Below are positions 5,793 to 7,528 of a stretch of DNA of 7,528 nt, one piece after another (position 1 is the first letter of the stretch; each line of letters opens with the position of its first letter). The DNA is from an uncultured bacterium. Lineage in GTDB: Bacteria > Patescibacteria > Microgenomatia > Levybacterales > UBA12049. Below the pieces are notes generated by a model. That model ran no database searches. It was not told the DNA's origin and saw only the letters and a program-made list of their open reading frames with translations. Where the stretch lies: the NCBI GenBank assembly GCA_946885425.1, contig CAMPGJ010000052.1, forward strand, positions 1 through 7,528, written 5' to 3'. The translations under genes were made by a program, and so were the position numbers.

Positions 5793-5821
5793 TTGCACTC
5801 TGAGCTTAAATAAGGTACAAT
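5793..5821 (+). promoter_or_regulatory. Promoter of lepA
   Basis: TTGCAC (5793-5798) and TACAAT (5816-5821) are separated by exactly 17 bp. The expected transcription start at about 5828 coincides with the ATG at 5829, which suggests a leaderless lepA mRNA. The in-frame ATG at 5823 would lie upstream of that start point. Confidence 0.6.
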
Positions 5822-5828
5822 AATGACC

Positions 5829-7528
5829 ATGACAAACCAGAGCTTAGTTCGAAATTTTGCTATTATTGCACATATAGATCATGGGAAATCGACGCTGTCT
5901 GATCGCTTGTTGGAATTGACGGGGACCATTGCGAAAGATAAGCTTGGAGAGCAGTTCCTGGATCAGAACGTTATCAGTAAAAAACGGGGTATTACCATCA
6001 AGCTTGCTCCAGTTCGTATGAAATATGAAAAAGATGGCCAGATGTATGAGATGAACCTGATAGATACTCCCGGCCACGTAGACTTCTCATATGAGGTTTC
6101 ACGGACGTTGGCGGCTTGTCAGGGGGCTGTGCTGCTGGTTGACGCGACGCAGGGGATTCAGGCACAGACTGTAGCCCATTATCAGGTGGCTAAAAAATTG
6201 GGTTTGAAAATGATTCCTGTCCTCAATAAGATAGATCTTCCAAATGCTCAGACAGAACTGGTTACGAAAGAGCTTGTTAACTTTGGATTTGCAGAAGAAG
6301 ATATTATGTCTATCTCTGCCAAGACTGGCGAGAATGTAGATATCCTTCTCAAACGTGTAGTTGAAGAAATTCCTCCTCCACAAGGGAATATCGATGCACC
6401 GCTTCGGGCGCTTATTTTTGACGCGGTTTATGATGAGTATCGGGGCGTTGTCGCCTATGTTCGTGTTATGGATGGGGAGGTAAAGAAAGGTGATAAGGTG
6501 CAGTTCTATCAGAATAGTATCAAAACAGAAGTGACTGAAGCGGGTATGTTCACTCCATTTCTTAAAGAAACGGATGGCCTCAAGACAGGTGAGATTGGGT
6601 ATATTTTGGGAAACATAAAAGATATCCGTCAATGCCGGGTGGGAGATACAATTATTGCTGAGGATAGCCATGTAGAGCCGCTTCCGGGTTACACAACACC
6701 ACAACCGATGGTATTCTTTGGTGTATATCCTGTGGATACCGGTGAATTTGCAAATCTTCGTGATTCATTGGGTAAATTAACCCTCAATGATACAGCTCTT
6801 TCTTATTCTGAAGAATATTCAGCATATTTAGGCAGTGGATTCCGTGTCGGCTTTTTAGGTCTTTTGCACGCGGATATCGTCAAAGAGCGTCTTAAGCAAG
6901 AATTCGGACTTGATCTGCTTTTAACTATGCCGCAGGTGCTTTATGAAAGGCGAGGACAATCAGAAGAAGAGATATATGAACCATACATGCTGCTCAATGT
7001 CTATACACCTTCAGAATACGTTGGCAATGTCATGACAGCCTGTCAAAAGAAGAAAGGGAGTCTCTTAGATATGCAATACCACGATGCCTATGCAGTGCTT
7101 TCATATGAGATGCCATATTCTATGTTTATCCGGGGTTTGGATGGAGAAATTAAATCTGTTACGTCGGGGTTTGGGAGTATTGATTATGAACTAAGCGATT
7201 ATAAAAAAGCAGACTTGGTCAAGCTTGATATTCTGATCAATACTAATCCTATTGATGTGCTCTCTGAGCTTGTCTATAAAGATGAAGCAACATATGTAGC
7301 CCGTATAAAAACACAAAAGCTGAAAGATACCCTTGAACGTCAGCAATTTAGGCAAATCATTCAGGCAACAGTAAACAATACTATTGTTGCAAGAGAAGAA
7401 ATTCCGCCATTTAGAAAAGATGTCCTGGCGAAAATGAGCGGTGGAGATAGAACACGAAAAGATAAGCTTCTTGAAGCGCAGAAAAAAGGAAAAAAGAAGA
7501 TGGTCCAAACAGGAAAAGTAGCCCTCTC
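5829..7528 (+). CDS. lepA: Elongation factor 4 / translational GTPase LepA (3' partial)
   Basis: LepA (EF4) is a ribosome-associated GTPase implicated in back-translocation and 30S biogenesis. The 566 visible residues contain the P-loop AHIDHGKST (14-22), the switch I threonine in RGITIK (T56), DTPGH (79-83), NKID (133-136) and SAKTG (163-167). LepA-specific blocks follow: FRVGFLGLLHADIVKERL, DYELSDYKKADLVKLDILIN, and the C-terminal RQQF...SGGDRTRKDKLLEAQKKGKKKM. The window ends about 15-20 codons short of the usual end. Two oddities: the usual Met-Asp-Leu-Glu-Arg-Glu stretch before RGITIK is replaced (residues 46-52, QNVISKK), and the segment after PQVLYE is about 17 residues shorter than in E. 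coli. ATG 5829 was chosen because its promoter would start transcription at that base; ATG 5823, in frame, would add two residues. Confidence 0.95.
   Translation, partial: MTNQSLVRNFAIIAHIDHGKSTLSDRLLELTGTIAKDKLGEQFLDQNVISKKRGITIKLAPVRMKYEKDGQMYEMNLIDTPGHVDFSYEVSRTLAACQGAVLLVDATQGIQAQTVAHYQVAKKLGLKMIPVLNKIDLPNAQTELVTKELVNFGFAEEDIMSISAKTGENVDILLKRVVEEIPPPQGNIDAPLRALIFDAVYDEYRGVVAYVRVMDGEVKKGDKVQFYQNSIKTEVTEAGMFTPFLKETDGLKTGEIGYILGNIKDIRQCRVGDTIIAEDSHVEPLPGYTTPQPMVFFGVYPVDTGEFANLRDSLGKLTLNDTALSYSEEYSAYLGSGFRVGFLGLLHADIVKERLKQEFGLDLLLTMPQVLYERRGQSEEEIYEPYMLLNVYTPSEYVGNVMTACQKKKGSLLDMQYHDAYAVLSYEMPYSMFIRGLDGEIKSVTSGFGSIDYELSDYKKADLVKLDILINTNPIDVLSELVYKDEATYVARIKTQKLKDTLERQQFRQIIQATVNNTIVAREEIPPFRKDVLAKMSGGDRTRKDKLLEAQKKGKKKMVQTGKVAL

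Noticed and set aside
6099..6704. A 201-codon open frame on - within lepA
   Set aside because: It lies wholly antisense to the strongly conserved LepA G domain and domain II, and its translation resembles nothing ordered.
1..7528. Alternative genetic code with UGA as glycine
   Set aside because: All conserved genes run full length without in-frame TGA and end in TAA or TAG, so the standard bacterial code suffices.

Overview
The window reads as bacterial chromosome, most likely from a Candidate Phyla Radiation (Patescibacteria, Parcubacteria-like) genome. This assignment is an inference. It rests on a streamlined str-type cluster (rpoC-rpsL-rpsG) without fusA or tuf directly after it, divergent but intact housekeeping proteins, two small proteins I do not recognise, weak or absent Shine-Dalgarno sites, and intergenic gaps filled with short low-complexity direct and inverted repeats. 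Stops are TAA or TAG and the conserved genes read through with the standard bacterial code, so nothing supports the UGA-glycine code of Gracilibacteria/SR1.

Bases 1-3417 hold the 3' two thirds of rpoC (RNA polymerase beta'), rpsL (ribosomal protein S12) and rpsG (S7), all on +. rpsL has its own extended -10 element only 9 nt before its ATG. A hairpin followed by T-rich sequence closes the cluster after rpsG. Bases 3539-4728 hold two unrecognised genes, 192 codons on + and 202 codons on -, that converge with 2 nt between their stop codons. Bases 4773-5435 (-) encode a membrane-anchored cyclophilin-type peptidyl-prolyl isomerase, with a 9-bp perfect inverted repeat between it and the next - gene. 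Bases 5829-7528 (+) encode the elongation factor LepA/EF4, cut by the window end about 15-20 codons before its expected stop.

The most unusual part is the 393-bp divergent gap between the cyclophilin and lepA. It is bounded by two arrays of a 9-bp repeat (consensus ATCAARRGT) in opposite orientation, which form a 36-bp terminal inverted repeat with 33 matches. Inside lies a 71-bp pair of inverted GTAG-headed palindromes resembling a REPIN (REP doublet). The cyclophilin promoter appears to take its -35 box from the left array.

A second theme is that four genes have plausible -10 boxes only 7-15 nt before their start codons, mostly without a Shine-Dalgarno site. This suggests leaderless or nearly leaderless mRNAs. 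The proteins centre on transcription (RpoC), translation (S12, S7, LepA) and protein folding (cyclophilin).
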